From: Sistotremastrum niveocremeum HHB9708
Lineage: Eukaryota; Basidiomycota; Agaricomycetes; Sistotremastrales; Sistotremastraceae
Reading direction: 5' to 3'
Assembly (NCBI GenBank): GCA_001630475.1
Contig: KV419407.1
Span: 743,695-807,694 of the forward strand
DNA length: 64,000 bases
The translations under genes and the position numbers were made by a program. The notes beneath the pieces are model-generated. The model had not been told where the DNA came from and made no database searches. It saw only the letters and a program-made list of their open reading frames with translations. Shown here one piece after another: positions 11,120-22,121 of this stretch. How positions within the stretch are numbered: the stretch's first letter is position 1; each line of letters opens with the position of its first letter.

Positions 11120-12645
11120 TCAAGTTCGAGATCTCGAGGCCAGTTCCTGAGCTCGTCGAAGGATGACGATGAGTCCGTCCGAATGAGCAGAGAAGATGGC
11201 CTCCACCGTATCCTCGGAATATCTTGGCTCCTGAGTCTTGCTCGAACTCTCCGAAACGGTCGAAGGTGGACCTGCTGCTTCTTCGCCATTTCTGTTCTGC
11301 TCTTCCGCTGTCGCCGGGAGTCGAGATGCCTGGCTGCTCTCATGACCCGTGCGAGAGGTTGCATTGGTCGCATTCGAGCGGGACCTTCGACGAGATCCGG
11401 CACCCCCTGATCCTGCAGCCACAGCCGATGGACGTTGGCGGTGAGTCACCTTGCGAGGGGGATGATCGGAACCGGGTCTAGGACAAAGTTTGGGATCGTT
11501 ACGATTTGTCAAGAACTGAGACACTTACTGCGTAGCAGAATTGATGATAGAGTGTCGACCAGCACGACAGAGCTTGAATTTGCCAAAGTAGAAGCCACCA
11601 TCCGCAGGAGGACCGTCGGTCTTGTCGGATTTAGCCCATCCCTTGACCATGTTGACCCATCGTAGGACATCCGCTTGGTCTTCCTCGTCAACAAAATCAA
11701 AGAAGAAACGATCTGAGTGAATGTGATTAATAATCGTACGACCAAGTGAAGCCGAGGGACTGACTTTGAACGAGCTTTGAGTCAAGTATAAGATCGTTGG
11801 TACAATACAAGACAGTACAGCCCAAAGTGAACCGATTCAAGATCAGACCGGTGCGTTCGGACGGATGGACGGTGTCGTAAGGGAATTGGTCATCGTACCG
11901 ACGCATGGTCTCGACCAACGCCTCACTCGAGTCTCCATTGGACGAGGGTGAGGGCGAGCTAACTGCGGGAGACGAACGGCTAGGGAAATTGACTGGGGCA
12001 GGTGTCGGGTCGTTCCAACGCTAAGGACAAGCGAGTGAGCAGAGAAAGAGGGGTGACTGAATATGAATACAAACACGATAGCAAAAGCGTGCAGCATCGG
12101 AACTTATGACCTCGACTTCTTGTGCTGTTGAAGTGCTGACCATCAACCTGTTCCCCTCGTGTGCGGCAGAAACGGAGCCGATGAGGGCATCGTGGATGAC
12201 GGAGCGAGCTATTTTGCAGAGGATGTAACGACCGGGATCTTTGTGTTTGAACTGGAGAAAAGCCACTGCGGCTGCCTTGTCCTGCGACACGGTTTGGCTG
12301 CGAAAGATGGGGCTGGGTCGGACGAGTGGCGGAAAGCTAAAGATGAAGTGGACTGACTAGTGCATTTCTTGGACCTTGTGTAGCTCGTCGGGGTGCATGA
12401 GCTCGAAAGGAGACTTGCCGACGAGCTCCTCTGGGAGCCAGCCGAGAAGCTCTGTGACAGAGTTGGAAAGCCAGAGCCAGCGAGCCTAGGAGAAGGAGCC
12501 GAGATTGGATAAGCGAAAAGGAAGAGACAAGAGGGGGTACGCACGTCTTTGCCAGAGTCGATGATTGCGACTGTGGAAGCAAATAAATACACAAAGCAAG
12601 AGAGAGACGAACTCAAGAGGGGTGCTCACTGAAGGAGACGTCCAT
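11120..12645 (-). CDS. PAS-domain protein (basidiomycete type)
   Basis: The chosen start at 12645 gives a 16-nt first coding exon, MDVSF, spliced to IAIIDSGKD. A PAS domain then reads ARWLWLSNSVTELLGWLPEE, LVGKSPFELMHPDELHKVQ, EMHY, RQDKAAAVAFLQFKHKD and GRYILCKIARSVIHDALIGS. A Pro/Ser-rich linker (about 12020-11930) is followed by a second PAS-like part: TGLILNRFTLG, FFDFVDEEDQADVLRWVNMV and GGFYFGKFKLCRAGR. The C-terminal 135 residues are Ser/Arg/Glu-rich and end EAIFSAHSDGLIVILRRAQE before a stop at 11120. The MDVSFI-type opening matches a PAS family I recall from mushroom fungi. PAS domains sense ligands, redox or light, or mediate dimers. I see no clear DNA-binding domain and no LOV GxNCRFLQ motif, so a photoreceptor role is unsupported. 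Confidence 0.78.
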
Positions 12646-12839
12646 GGGGGGCACGAGCGGGACGGCGGCGACGGTGAGGACGGGTGGAGGGGCGAGCTGG
12701 AGGAGGAAGGGAAGAAAGTGAGGGCGAGACAGACGGGAAGCGTAATACGGGAAATTCGCCGCTGGTGTTTGCCGAATTGAGAACATGAACGAGATCTCAG
12801 ATCTGCATCTCCACCAATCTACTTTCCCACCATCATCAC

Positions 12840-14285
12840 ATGTGGTCCGTCGCTCCCACTGTTGCGTCCGGCGACACTGTCATCCTCTGGCTCGTGAGTC
12901 GTCCTCATCGTCGTCGCCGTCGTCCACTGCTTACCCAACCCAGGGCCGCGACATCATCCAGGCCCTCGTCGTCACCCCCGGCAAAGTTTTCAACGGCCGC
13001 TACGGCGCCTTTCCGCACGATGCTCTCGTCGGTGTGCTCTACGGCTCCAAGGTCTTTTCGCAAAAGGAGCGTGGCTTTCTCTATGTCCTGCGTCCAACCC
13101 CCGAGCTCTGGACACTCGCGCTGCCCCATCGCACGCAAATTCTGTATCTCGCCGACATTGCATTCGTCACAAGCATGCTCGCCGTCCGGCCTGGCAGCAC
13201 GGTTATCGAGGCTGGTTCGATCCTCGCCCCTCCCCGTACCGAGCCTTTGCTGACTTATCCATCGCACGCTATTTCCACCTGTCGGCGGCGATCTTCCAGG
13301 CACCGGGTCCGGCTCCTTCTCCCACTCTGTTGCCCGAACCGTCGGCTCAAAGGGCCACCTTTTTTCATTCGACTTCCATCAAGACAGAGTCGACAAAGCT
13401 CGGTCGGTACCCGACGCCATCCCCGAGCTCCCCCATGCTGACAATATCCAGCATCGAATTTCTGCGTCACGGCCTCCACCAGCGCATAACGCTTGCTCAT
13501 CGAAATGTATGCAAAGACGGCTTCGGCCTCCTTGATCGGGCGGATGCCGTCTTCCTTGACTTACCAGCTCCTTGGGAAGCTGTCCCTCATGTGAAACTCG
13601 CTCTCCGCGTGCGTGTTCTCCAGATCTTGCACCTCTCCTGGATCTCACCAAATCACCAGTCCGACATCTCGGCCCGCGTCTGTTGTTTCAGTCCCTGCAT
13701 CGAGCAGGTCATGCGGACCGTAGCTGCCCTCAATGAAAACGCCTTTTCAGGTAGACACCCCCAATCCGTCACCCGTCACCCGACATCGCCACTGACAAAC
13801 CAACAGAAATACAGACCTACGAGTCCCTCCTATTCCCCCAGGAGACCTATTCAAACCCGGCCCCGCCACCTGTCTCCCAGATTACTAATGCCCTCAAAGA
13901 GTCTGAGATCAAGCGAGAACAGCGCCGACTAAGACAGATCTCGAACGCCCAGCTAAGAAAAAGAAAGCGAGATGAAGATGCAGACGATCAAAATCTCAAA
14001 AGGCCCAGATTGCAGGACCCTGCCCCTTCCGATCCCGGCTCTTCTTCCTCAGTCCCGCAGCCTGTCCCTGACGCAGACCCAGATCACCGCGCCCCTGCGG
14101 ACCTACCAGACAACCCGCCCAAAATAGTCGTCTCAAAGACGATCCCAGAAGTCAGAGGACACACGTCTTATCTAACATTCGCCATTTTGCTTCCTTCCGA
14201 ATTCCGTCCCCGATCCCACGACGCGACAACGCTTGACACAAACATAGAACAGTCAGCCACAAAGCAGGAACAGTCCGTACAATAG
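12840..14285 (+). CDS. TRM61: tRNA (adenine-58-N1)-methyltransferase catalytic subunit
   Basis: Trm61 (Gcd14) with Trm6 methylates A58 of tRNAs, including initiator tRNA-Met, in the nucleus. The ATG at 12840 gives [18 protein letters not shown]. An intron of about 12894-12941 leads to [20 protein letters not shown] and [18 protein letters not shown] joins [18 protein letters not shown] across an intron near 13213-13300, rebuilding the SAM-binding EAGTGSGS motif. [14 protein letters not shown] and, further on, [13 protein letters not shown] and [17 protein letters not shown] (acidic SAM loop and catalytic-site region) follow. The tail includes [20 protein letters not shown], a likely nuclear signal, and a Pro-rich stretch before YLTFAILLP and the stop at 14283-14285. 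The gene is tail-to-tail with RAD4, 26 bp away. Confidence 0.92.
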
Positions 14286-14311
14286 TAAATAATAATTTAC
14301 GAAATTCAACG

Positions 14312-17300
14312 TTACTCTTCTTCCAACGCTAAACGAAGAGCTTCCTCCGCCTCCCTTTCTGCGCGTATTTTTTCTGCGCTCTTCGGCGCCCGAGGTCGAA
14401 GTTTTCTGCCGCCTTCGGGCGTTGACGCGGCCGTGGTTACGACGAGGGAAGAGGCCTCGTCATCCGATTCATCGAGCTCGGCGCGCCGTCGTTTTCGCAC
14501 TGGCTTCCTCGTAGGCGACTTCGTTGCCCTGGTTTTTGACGGCTTTGTTTGCGTTCCTTTCTTCTTCAAAATTTCTTTGGGCGCTGTCTCGGTTTTTGGT
14601 GTTACGACTTTTGAGCTGGCTTCGGCGAATGCCTCCATAGTCATCGGTCGCGTTGACGAATTATCGTATGGAGCAGGGCTATCATCCACTGAGCCTTGAT
14701 CTGGATTTTGAGGGACCTGGAGAACAGGTCCCGTCCAAGGCTCATCTGTCTCTTCTTCCTCGTGTAACGCGGATTCCTTGAAAGGCTCTTGATACGATAC
14801 GTCCACATTGTGCACTGGTTTCGGTAGATTGTAGTGCTGGATCACTGAATCCATGTTGGAGACGAAGCCTCCTTGTTCGGCGATGGGGGCTTCCTCTTCC
14901 TCTTCCGCGCCATCGTGCATCGGTTCGTCGGGGCGTTGATATTGCTCTTGCATTCGCTTCCTAATGCGTAGACCGTGTATCAGTTTTGTCCAGCGTTGGA
15001 TGACACGCTCTGTTCTCTTAAGGCGTTCTTTTTCTTCGGCATCATGGACAGATTCCCAATACGCCTAAACAGTTGACTCTTTAGTATCGCATGCTAAGAC
15101 AAGACTTGATGTCTCACATCAAGCAATAGCTCTTCATGCTCTTCAGCCACAACGACACCCGTGAGAATAGGTATTCCGTGACCCTTCCTAAATTCGAAAC
15201 CCGTCTGGATCGGATATGAGAGTCTAGTTTGAAACACAGGGTCGCCGTACGCACCACTGCTTCGGCGTAATCAATCTTGATTTCTCGCGCGATTTTCGCA
15301 GTTCCTTTGTCTATGAAATGTCAGCCACGCATCTCGCGTAGATCGGACGACTTACGCGGCACATGCACTGCACCCCGGGGAAGCATGCTTGGCACATACA
15401 AGTCAATGTTGCCAAAGTCATTCTTAGGTATTTTGCCCTGGCGGAGTAGATATAAGCCACGGCTGCCTAGTATGAAACGGGAATCTCTTACATCTATTAC
15501 GGGATCTGGGATGAAGAGTTCTGTTTGAGCTTCGGAATAGAGGCCCTGCAATGATTCTTCGCCTGTCTCAGCTTGAGCCATCTCCAACGCTCGTCGTCGA
15601 TGCACTGTCGTTGCTCGGGCTTTGACCATCTTCAAGGGTTGGTGTCCTTCCCTGACTCGCCGGCCGACTCGCATCCAATTCTCAGAGGACTTGAGAGCCA
15701 GTACATTCGAACGGTGATAAACCGATTCGCCGCGAAATTTGCCAACTTCTCGTTTTGGATGAATGACCTCGGTCTGCCTGATATGTCGTTCCAATACATA
15801 GCTGTACTTGTTTCAGACTCAGGTTACGACACTGGGGATAGTACGTACACCGGATGGTCCTTGAAACCCGTCATGGATGTCGGCATCCCTTCAGTGACCT
15901 GCTTGATCACAAACTCCTCGTCTTCTATGTCATCGCGCTTCTGTTACAGAGCATCAATTTTGTTCCGAACATAAACTGAGATCAAACTGACCAGTCGGTA
16001 TGGACGAGTCACCATCGATATAACGCTTTCCCACCAACCATCGGTGCGAAGCTTTCCGCCAGGTCGGGACTTCACAGTAACGCCACCGAAAGCTTTGGCA
16101 TAGCGGAACGTCACATCGCGAGCAAAACCATCCTCTTCAAACGCCACCACATAAACCATCCGGTTTGCTTTATCTTGAGGATGCGGCTCCAATTTCTGTC
16201 TTTGATTGACAATGTTGCGTATAGGGTCTACAGGAAGCCAGCGCATGTCTGCTCTGGAGAAGACCTCCGTCCACATGGTCGGACTGATTTCCTCAGCCGT
16301 CAGGGAAAAATCTATCGCGAATCAGTAAAGAAATTCCAATACTTCATATAAGTGGATTACGCTTTGGAGTCGCACTACGGGATTTATTACTCTTGCGTTT
16401 CGAGCCTTTCAGCTTGGTGACAGATTTGGGAGCTGGTTCTATGTCACAGCAATAAGTTCGAGCCATGGATCTGTTAAACAACATTAACTCACTGGTCTTG
16501 CCGGCATCCAAAGTATCACTTGCACTACTTTCTTGGCCCCCATTCTCAACAGCTCGAGCTTTTCCTTTACCCTTGGGATCCTTTTTTGACGCGCTTTGAT
16601 CTGGCCCATCCGTTCTTTCTACCGACCTGCGCCACGGAACGCTCTGCAGACTTACGACCAGTCTCGCCGGCACTCCAAGAGCACGACAAAGCGCGGTGAA
16701 GAGCAATGCGCTTGTATCGCGGGAGCCATACCAAGCCAACGCATGTTTCATAAGACTTTTTGGACCACGCAAAGGTTCACGGATGTTATCATCGGCTTGC
16801 GGCTCCCTCAAAGCTTCGTTGAAGGTCTTGCTCGTGATATGTCCATTGGGATGGACCTCAAAATTCTCATGCCACCACTTTGTCAATCGTCCGACTGCGG
16901 CTTGAAATAATCGACCTCGCTGTACAGGGTCGGGTTGGAATTTCTTGTGGATCATCAGGAAAGAGTTCTGGATAGGCATGGGGGTCATGGACATCAGCCG
17001 GGCCTGCAAATACGTTGTCTAGTCGTGCAGAGATATATTGGTCGCATACCAGACGTACGTGTAGTAGTGGATCATTTATCCATTTATTCCGAATCCAAGC
17101 ACTTGATAAGAGGCATACGGTATGGAGTTTGTGGGACTCAAGACGAACGACTTGCTGGGCTCTCCATTCTAATGTTCGTGCTCTTGCTTGTGTTCTAAAC
17201 GAGGATGAATTGTCTGAAGCTTATCGGGATGATAAAACCATACTTTTTCGCTTGCTCCTTGGACTTCGCGGTCGGCAAGGTTATTTCTATTGGTTGCTGG

Positions 17301-17446
17301 CCAGGGACGTCTATTTCAAGTGTATCTTGAAGCCCTGTGTTTCCATCTTGCCCATAACTTGATGGCACGACTTCCTCCCAGTCCATGCCATCTTCATCCG
17401 AACTTGCAAATTCAGACATGTCTCGTACAGACGATGGAGTTTCCAT
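14312..17446 (-). CDS. RAD4: Rad4/XPC DNA-damage recognition protein
   Basis: Rad4 with Rad23 recognises helix-distorting lesions and starts global nucleotide-excision repair in the nucleus. The ATG is at 17446 (METPSSVRDMSEFASSDEDG). The transglutaminase-homology domain shows YGSRDTSALLFTALCRALGV and PARLVVSLQSVPW, then a Lys/Ser-rich insertion and MWTEVFSRADMRWLPVDPIR. BHD1 reads HPVYVLERHIRQTEVIHPKR. BHD2 covers the FRGESVYHRSNVLALKSSEN region to the LFIPDPVIDV region. BHD3 contains NFGNIDLYVPSMLPRGAVHV, then KIDYAEAVTGFEFRKG and GVVVAEE. The tail has a coiled, basic KERLKRTERVIQRWTKLIHG and a long acidic and basic low-complexity end rich in Lys-Arg clusters. The stop is at 14312. All core domains are present, so the protein should be functional. 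Confidence 0.93.
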
Positions 17447-17988
17447 GATTAATTATTGTGAAGCGCGTATTATTGGGATCTTCTTCTGCTCGCGTTGGTT
17501 TGCATTGGCATTGGACAGAGTCACAAGTACGGTCGACGCGGAACCAGGACAACTTGAGCAGGAAGAAGATACTGAGGAGTCATTCCGGGAGCAGTCGCGC
17601 GTCTTCATCCGGCTCCGGCGTCAACGCGTCAACGCTACACGTTCAACGTTCAAGCTCGCAACTGCCTTGATTAAATTTACGGAGGACGCGTGCCGGTTTG
17701 CCAAAATTCTTAGAAGCTATCGCTCTGCTCTTTCCATGCCTGTCATAGCTTATGGATTTAGAGCGGCGAGAGTCGTTCTGTTACTCAAACGGGAACACGT
17801 CAATGACTGCGGCAACGTCTGGCTTGACTGGTAAAGAACACCTTCGCCACACTTAGGCTAAATGGCCGGACATAGAGCGGATGTCTTCGGATTGACTTTA
17901 TAAAAGCTGTGGTTCTCAAAGTCCAGCAGCTTTCTCTTTGGATTTTGACTCATCCTGCGACGTCTAGTTCGCCAGCCACTCCTTTCAA
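17447..17988. promoter_or_regulatory. Divergent region between RAD4 and the DUF4436 gene
   Basis: These 542 bp separate two opposite starts. Open frames on the plus strand (about 17458-17830) show no recognisable protein and are probably chance. The promoters of both genes must be here. I found no clear element by eye. Confidence 0.35.
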
Positions 17989-19440
17989 ATGTTTTTTTCT
18001 CGTCGGTCGGATGGATTCTTCGCGTCACCTACCATGGATGCGCTGTCAGACCAAGTGAAATTGTGGAACGGCGGAATGACCTTCTCACCACGTTCTCGAA
18101 ATTATTTTCCCAAACTAAGATCCTTTCCTCTTGGCCGACGCCCTGCTATCATCGTCGCCTCCGTTCTGTCTTTACTTAGTACTACTATACTTTCGCTTTC
18201 GATCGGTTCCCATTCTCAGCCTGCCGAAATCCCTCTTTTTCTACAACAGATCTCATCCGACTTCTCAGGAGTATGTCACTTTCGTTGTTGGCTCGTGAGC
18301 AGGCGTTCATTTTCGTCTTAGGTCTTCATTATCGGTGAAAGCATCGATGCAGACGTCGAGGAGCCGTCTATCACTATTACTTGGGCGCTCTTGGGATGTG
18401 GACAGGATTTTGTGTGGAACAATGCCACTATTCTTACCACTGGTGCATCATGTGGCATGCTTGCGATGAAGGCCGCTGTTTTTGTAGATGGGTATGTCAC
18501 AAATAACCGACTATTAAATGAAGAGAAAGCTGATTGCAGATAGTTCTGAGGAACCTGTAATTCAGTACGATCCTATGAAATTCAGCGTCGACAGTACTAC
18601 GAACTTGACCAATTTGTAAGTCTATCATCACATCTCTAGATTTCCCGTGACTCTCATGTTTTGCGTTATATCAGCCTGCCTAGTCTATTTCATTTTGAAA
18701 CAGAACATGTCCCAAACACAAAAAATGCAGTGCTTTACCCCTTCGATTCCTACACCACCTCCACCTCCTTCCAACTTCGAGAACCAGACAGTGGTTCTGT
18801 AATCCCTATCAACAAAATTTCGCTTATCAACTCAACGACTGGTAACTTACTTGATGTATCTTTTGTGGATATTCCTACCATCAGCACCACCAACGGTGTC
18901 CAAGGCCCGTCCAGGGATGTTCGACTAGAATTGACCAGATCGAGCGGCGCTATAGCTTACGCACTGCTGTATTTTATTGTTAACTGGACTCTCACTCATC
19001 TTGCCATCTGTCTGGCCATCCTTTCTTGGGCTGACAAAGGCGTCGATACACCCGTGAAAGTTCTTGTTTTAGTTTTCGCTGCGGTCGTGGCGATTCCTCA
19101 CTTGCGATCAAGCATGCCAGATGCTCCTGATACTCAAGGTGAGTTTCTTTTCAAATTAGCCTGGGTGATGATCTGACCCACCGGTTCAGGTGTTCTGATT
19201 GGTACGAGTTTTCCTACCGAAGGGATTTCAGGAACTCACAATTATCATCCTCTGACAGATAATATTGGATTCTTTCCGCAGATGGTGTTGGTTGGGATAT
19301 GTATAATTTTCTCTCTGTTGGTCCTTGTCCTTCGAGTCCTTTCGGGCGTCGAAAGAAAAAACCGAGAAGCAGAACTTCCCCGCACACTTCAGCTGCCTCG
19401 ATCCCTGCCAGATGATTCGAGCATTTATACCATTGTCTAA
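17989..19440 (+). CDS. DUF4436-type integral membrane protein
   Basis: The ATG at 17989 gives a short N-terminal tail and a first membrane span, PAIIVASVLSLLSTTILSLS. A lumenal or extracellular beta-rich segment follows, with VLYPFDSYTTSTSF; the YPFDxY box is what points to DUF4436. Several NxT/S sites (for example NATILTT and NSTTGN) fit glycosylation of this segment. Three C-terminal spans follow: AYALLYFIVNWTLTHLAICL, VKVLVLVFAAVVAIPHL and MVLVGICIIFSLLVLVLRVL. The end is basic-acidic, with a stop at 19438-19440. Introns lie near 18270-18321, 18494-18540, 18615-18675 and 19140-19190. The family occurs in bacteria and fungi and has no known function. The next gene starts 361 bp downstream on the same strand. 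Confidence 0.75.
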
Positions 19441-19801
19441 TCACTCTCTTATAGCGCCGTCTATTTGTTTCTGTACTCTCAACATGTGGAGTGTGTACTG
19501 TCTTTTCTGAATAATATATCGGAGTCTTGTTGTAGAATGTTTGGAGCTGGCTTTTCTGGCTACATGATCGTTATGATCGACTCGTCGATCTGCAGTTGAG
19601 CAAGCGCGTATGTTTGTACTGCGGGACTAGAATCGGAAGCAAATTCGCGAAAAGATTAGCCCAAGAAGCGAGAAGACTTTCTAATGAAATCCACTTATGA
19701 CGTCATTCTACCAGCAAAGCTGTCGAGAGCGGAAATGGAGAGATCGGTTGCGCTTCTTGCTTCGAACTCTCATCTCCGCTCCTCAACACTCTTGACGGGC
19801 A
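19441..19801. other. Intergenic, DUF4436 to DUF2235
   Basis: These 361 bp hold the 3' flank of the DUF4436 gene and the promoter of the DUF2235 gene, both on the plus strand. I see no reading frame or RNA structure worth calling. Confidence 0.35.
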
Positions 19802-21554
19802 ATGTCTTCCCTTGGTGAACTGCCTATAGAACAAGGCCGAAATCTGGTTCTGTGCTTTGACGGAACCGACGCGAAGTTTCGGAGTAAAGTGATCGGCGAT
19901 CACATTCGCACGCATCCCCGCACTCATCTCCTAATTTAGAACACCAATGTCGTCAAGTTTTTTGGACTGTTACAGAAGGAGAATGTAGATCGTCAAATGT
20001 GCTACTATCAAGCTGGTATCGGGACATACGTTAGCCCAGGTAGGCATTATGTCCATCTATCAGAGGTGTCGATTCAGCAAATGATACGATGGGTTCAGGA
20101 ATGGTTTCGCCGTTGACATCCTGGCTGGCGAAAGTCGCAGATGAGGCTGTTGCTTGGTATCTAGATCATCATGTTATGGGAGGCTATAGATTCTTGATGC
20201 AGAATTATCGTGCCGGAGATAAGATCTGTCTGTTTGGATTCTCCAGGGGCGCGTATACTGCTCGAGCATTAGCAGCAATGCTTTACAGCGTACGTTTATT
20301 TCTGGAGTCATTTTGGATTCTTAGAGACGGATGAATAGGTGGGATTATTGCCTCAAGACAACCAAGAACAGATCGCGTTTGCATACGCAGTTTATAAGAA
20401 GACCGGGTCCCAGAAGACTAACAAGAAGACCAATTCCGGAGACGATGCCATGGGACAGGCAAGGAAGTTTAAGCAAACTTTCTGTCGGCCTGTGATTATC
20501 GAGTTTGTGGGATGCTGGTAAGCCAACGTCAAAACAAGCTCGGCCGGAACAATCAGGCATACATTATCAGGGATACTGTGGCGAGCACTGGTCTTCTGAT
20601 GTCGAAGACATTACCCTTCGTATCTTCGAACACGGCGATCAGAGTATTCCGGCATGCTCTTTCTCTTGATGAAGTATGAAAGCTGAGAAGCCATTCACCC
20701 TGTCATGCTGACTCTTGCTTTAGCACAGGGTGAAATATATACCAAACACATGGCACAGAACGGCACCTACACCAACAGAAGCTGCTAGAGATCCCCAGAA
20801 AGCAAGTTACGCTTCCGGGTACAACTCACCGCATGAGAAAATGGGACACGAGACTAGGCCAGAAACCGATGTTCTTGAAGTGTGGTTCGCAGGTTGCCAC
20901 TCTGATGTCGGAGGTGGTAACCAACCGAGTGAACAGAAAGGCACGCTGTCAACCCTCACTTTGAGCTGGATGGTCCATGAAGTGATGGCGAGCCAGTGTG
21001 GTATACTGTTCGACGAAACATACCTCGCCCAAGCTGGTATTGCAATCACCGCGCAAGAGCCAACCATACATCCCAGGCTCCTGAGGACCTCCGAAAGTGA
21101 TAATTCCTCCCGTGTTGACCACGAGGACACGCCCTCAGCTCTTCACGACGGAACGCTCGACAATCACAAGCTCTCTGAATCCAACGCGAGACCCGGTCTC
21201 CCTTCGACAAGTGGAACAAATGAAGTAGACGCTTTCTCCGCTCCGATTACCGATAGCTTGAAATCAAAGCCATGGTGGTGGATACTTGAGCTATTGCCGT
21301 TGCGGCGTTCCTGGCAGGATGAGAACGGTGCCTGGCACTGGACTTACGTGTAAGTCTTTTGACTCACACGAATAGATTAACCGATCAGAAACAACCGATA
21401 TAGACCGAACCTTGGCCGAGGACGTGAGATCCATGTGCCAAATCCGAATTTTAGCGTCTCTGTGAAGGAGAGAATGAACGATCCGAAGCTGAAATATAAA
21501 CCTCGAGCTAGGTATCATGGAGAACCTAGATGGGTCTCAGGGAACTACATATAG
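19802..21554 (+). CDS. DUF2235 (Tle1-like alpha/beta-hydrolase) protein
   Basis: The ATG at 19802 starts MSSLGELPIEQGRNLVLCFD; the LVLCFDGT strand is the standard DUF2235 opening. TNVVKFFGLLQKE and YYQAGIGTYV follow. The nucleophile elbow is FGFSRGAYTARALAAMLYS (GxSxG with Ser). After introns near 20290-20340 and 20518-20573 comes EFVGCWDTVASTGLL, the usual FxGVWDTV-type Asp region. EVWFAGCHSDVGGG is the conserved GxHxDVGG motif. The rest is a less conserved tail with a Trp-rich segment and PNLGRGREIHVPNPNFSVSV. The same fold occurs in bacterial type VI phospholipase effectors (Tle1), but fungal copies are numerous and uncharacterised, so no substrate is assigned. The stop is at 21552-21554. 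Confidence 0.87.
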
Positions 21555-21572
21555 GGTCCCTGCCGGGACGGA

Positions 21573-22121
21573 TTAGCACTTCCTGCTCTTGCACATGGCA
21601 AGGTACGATCTGAGTGTATTCACACCAGGGAGAGACGCAGCATGGATTGCAATATCGTTCATCAACTCCCCAAATTTTCTTTCTCTAGAGAAAGATCTGA
21701 CTGGTTTTCGATGTACTTTTTTCTTGTTCTCAGCCAATGATCGAGAGTGATCACCATTCAGACCCGGCAAGATACCGGACTTCTTCCAATAAGATGTAAT
21801 AATTTGAGTTACTGTACACGGACGGTTGTAGAAAGAATGAAGTAAATGATAAGTCCAAGATACACCCCAAATGAAATACAGAAAAATGAGTCTTAAGAAG
21901 AATACCCTAATCAGAGAAGTAATTTTTGACTTGGTTCTTTTGATTCTTCGATCAGTATTCCCACTGTCTGGACGTTCGACGGTCTTCGAAACTATCTTCA
22001 TCATCTTTTTCCAACGATCTGGTAGGAGGGATGGATTGGAAGTCGACCTGTTTTGAGGTAGAATTGGTCGAGGGGGTAGACGATTCGAAATCCTTTGCAG
22101 CCTATTCACGGTCAGAGACAT
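21573..22121 (-). CDS. Intronless hypothetical ORF overlapping the DUF6534 3' end
   Basis: An uninterrupted frame of 182 codons starts with ATG at 22121 and overlaps the last 20 bases of the DUF6534 gene in another frame. It encodes one possible membrane span (LIRVFFLRLIFLYFIWGVSW) inside a very basic context, with KSRKC at the end. I do not recognise a family. The region is more AT-rich than its neighbours and has no introns, unlike almost every other gene here. It may be a chance frame within the DUF6534 3' UTR. Confidence 0.25.
   Translation of the reverse strand: MSLTVNRLQRISNRLPPRPILPQNRSTSNPSLLPDRWKKMMKIVSKTVERPDSGNTDRRIKRTKSKITSLIRVFFLRLIFLYFIWGVSWTYHLLHSFYNRPCTVTQIITSYWKKSGILPGLNGDHSRSLAENKKKVHRKPVRSFSRERKFGELMNDIAIHAASLPGVNTLRSYLAMCKSRKC

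Noticed and set aside
10717-11403. 228-codon minus-strand open frame
   Set aside because: It overlaps the PAS gene's C-terminal exon in another frame and then runs through its 3' flank. The translation is low-complexity and unlike any family.
10718-12806. 15-bp motif AGATCTCAGATCTGC present near 10719 and 12792, flanking the PAS gene
   Set aside because: One repeated 15-mer is expected by chance in 64 kb. There is no other sign of a transposon, such as target duplications or a transposase.
13214-13223. GGTTCGATCC resembling a tRNA B box
   Set aside because: It sits at the 5' splice site of a TRM61 intron. I found no A box, acceptor stem or anticodon arm at the right spacing.
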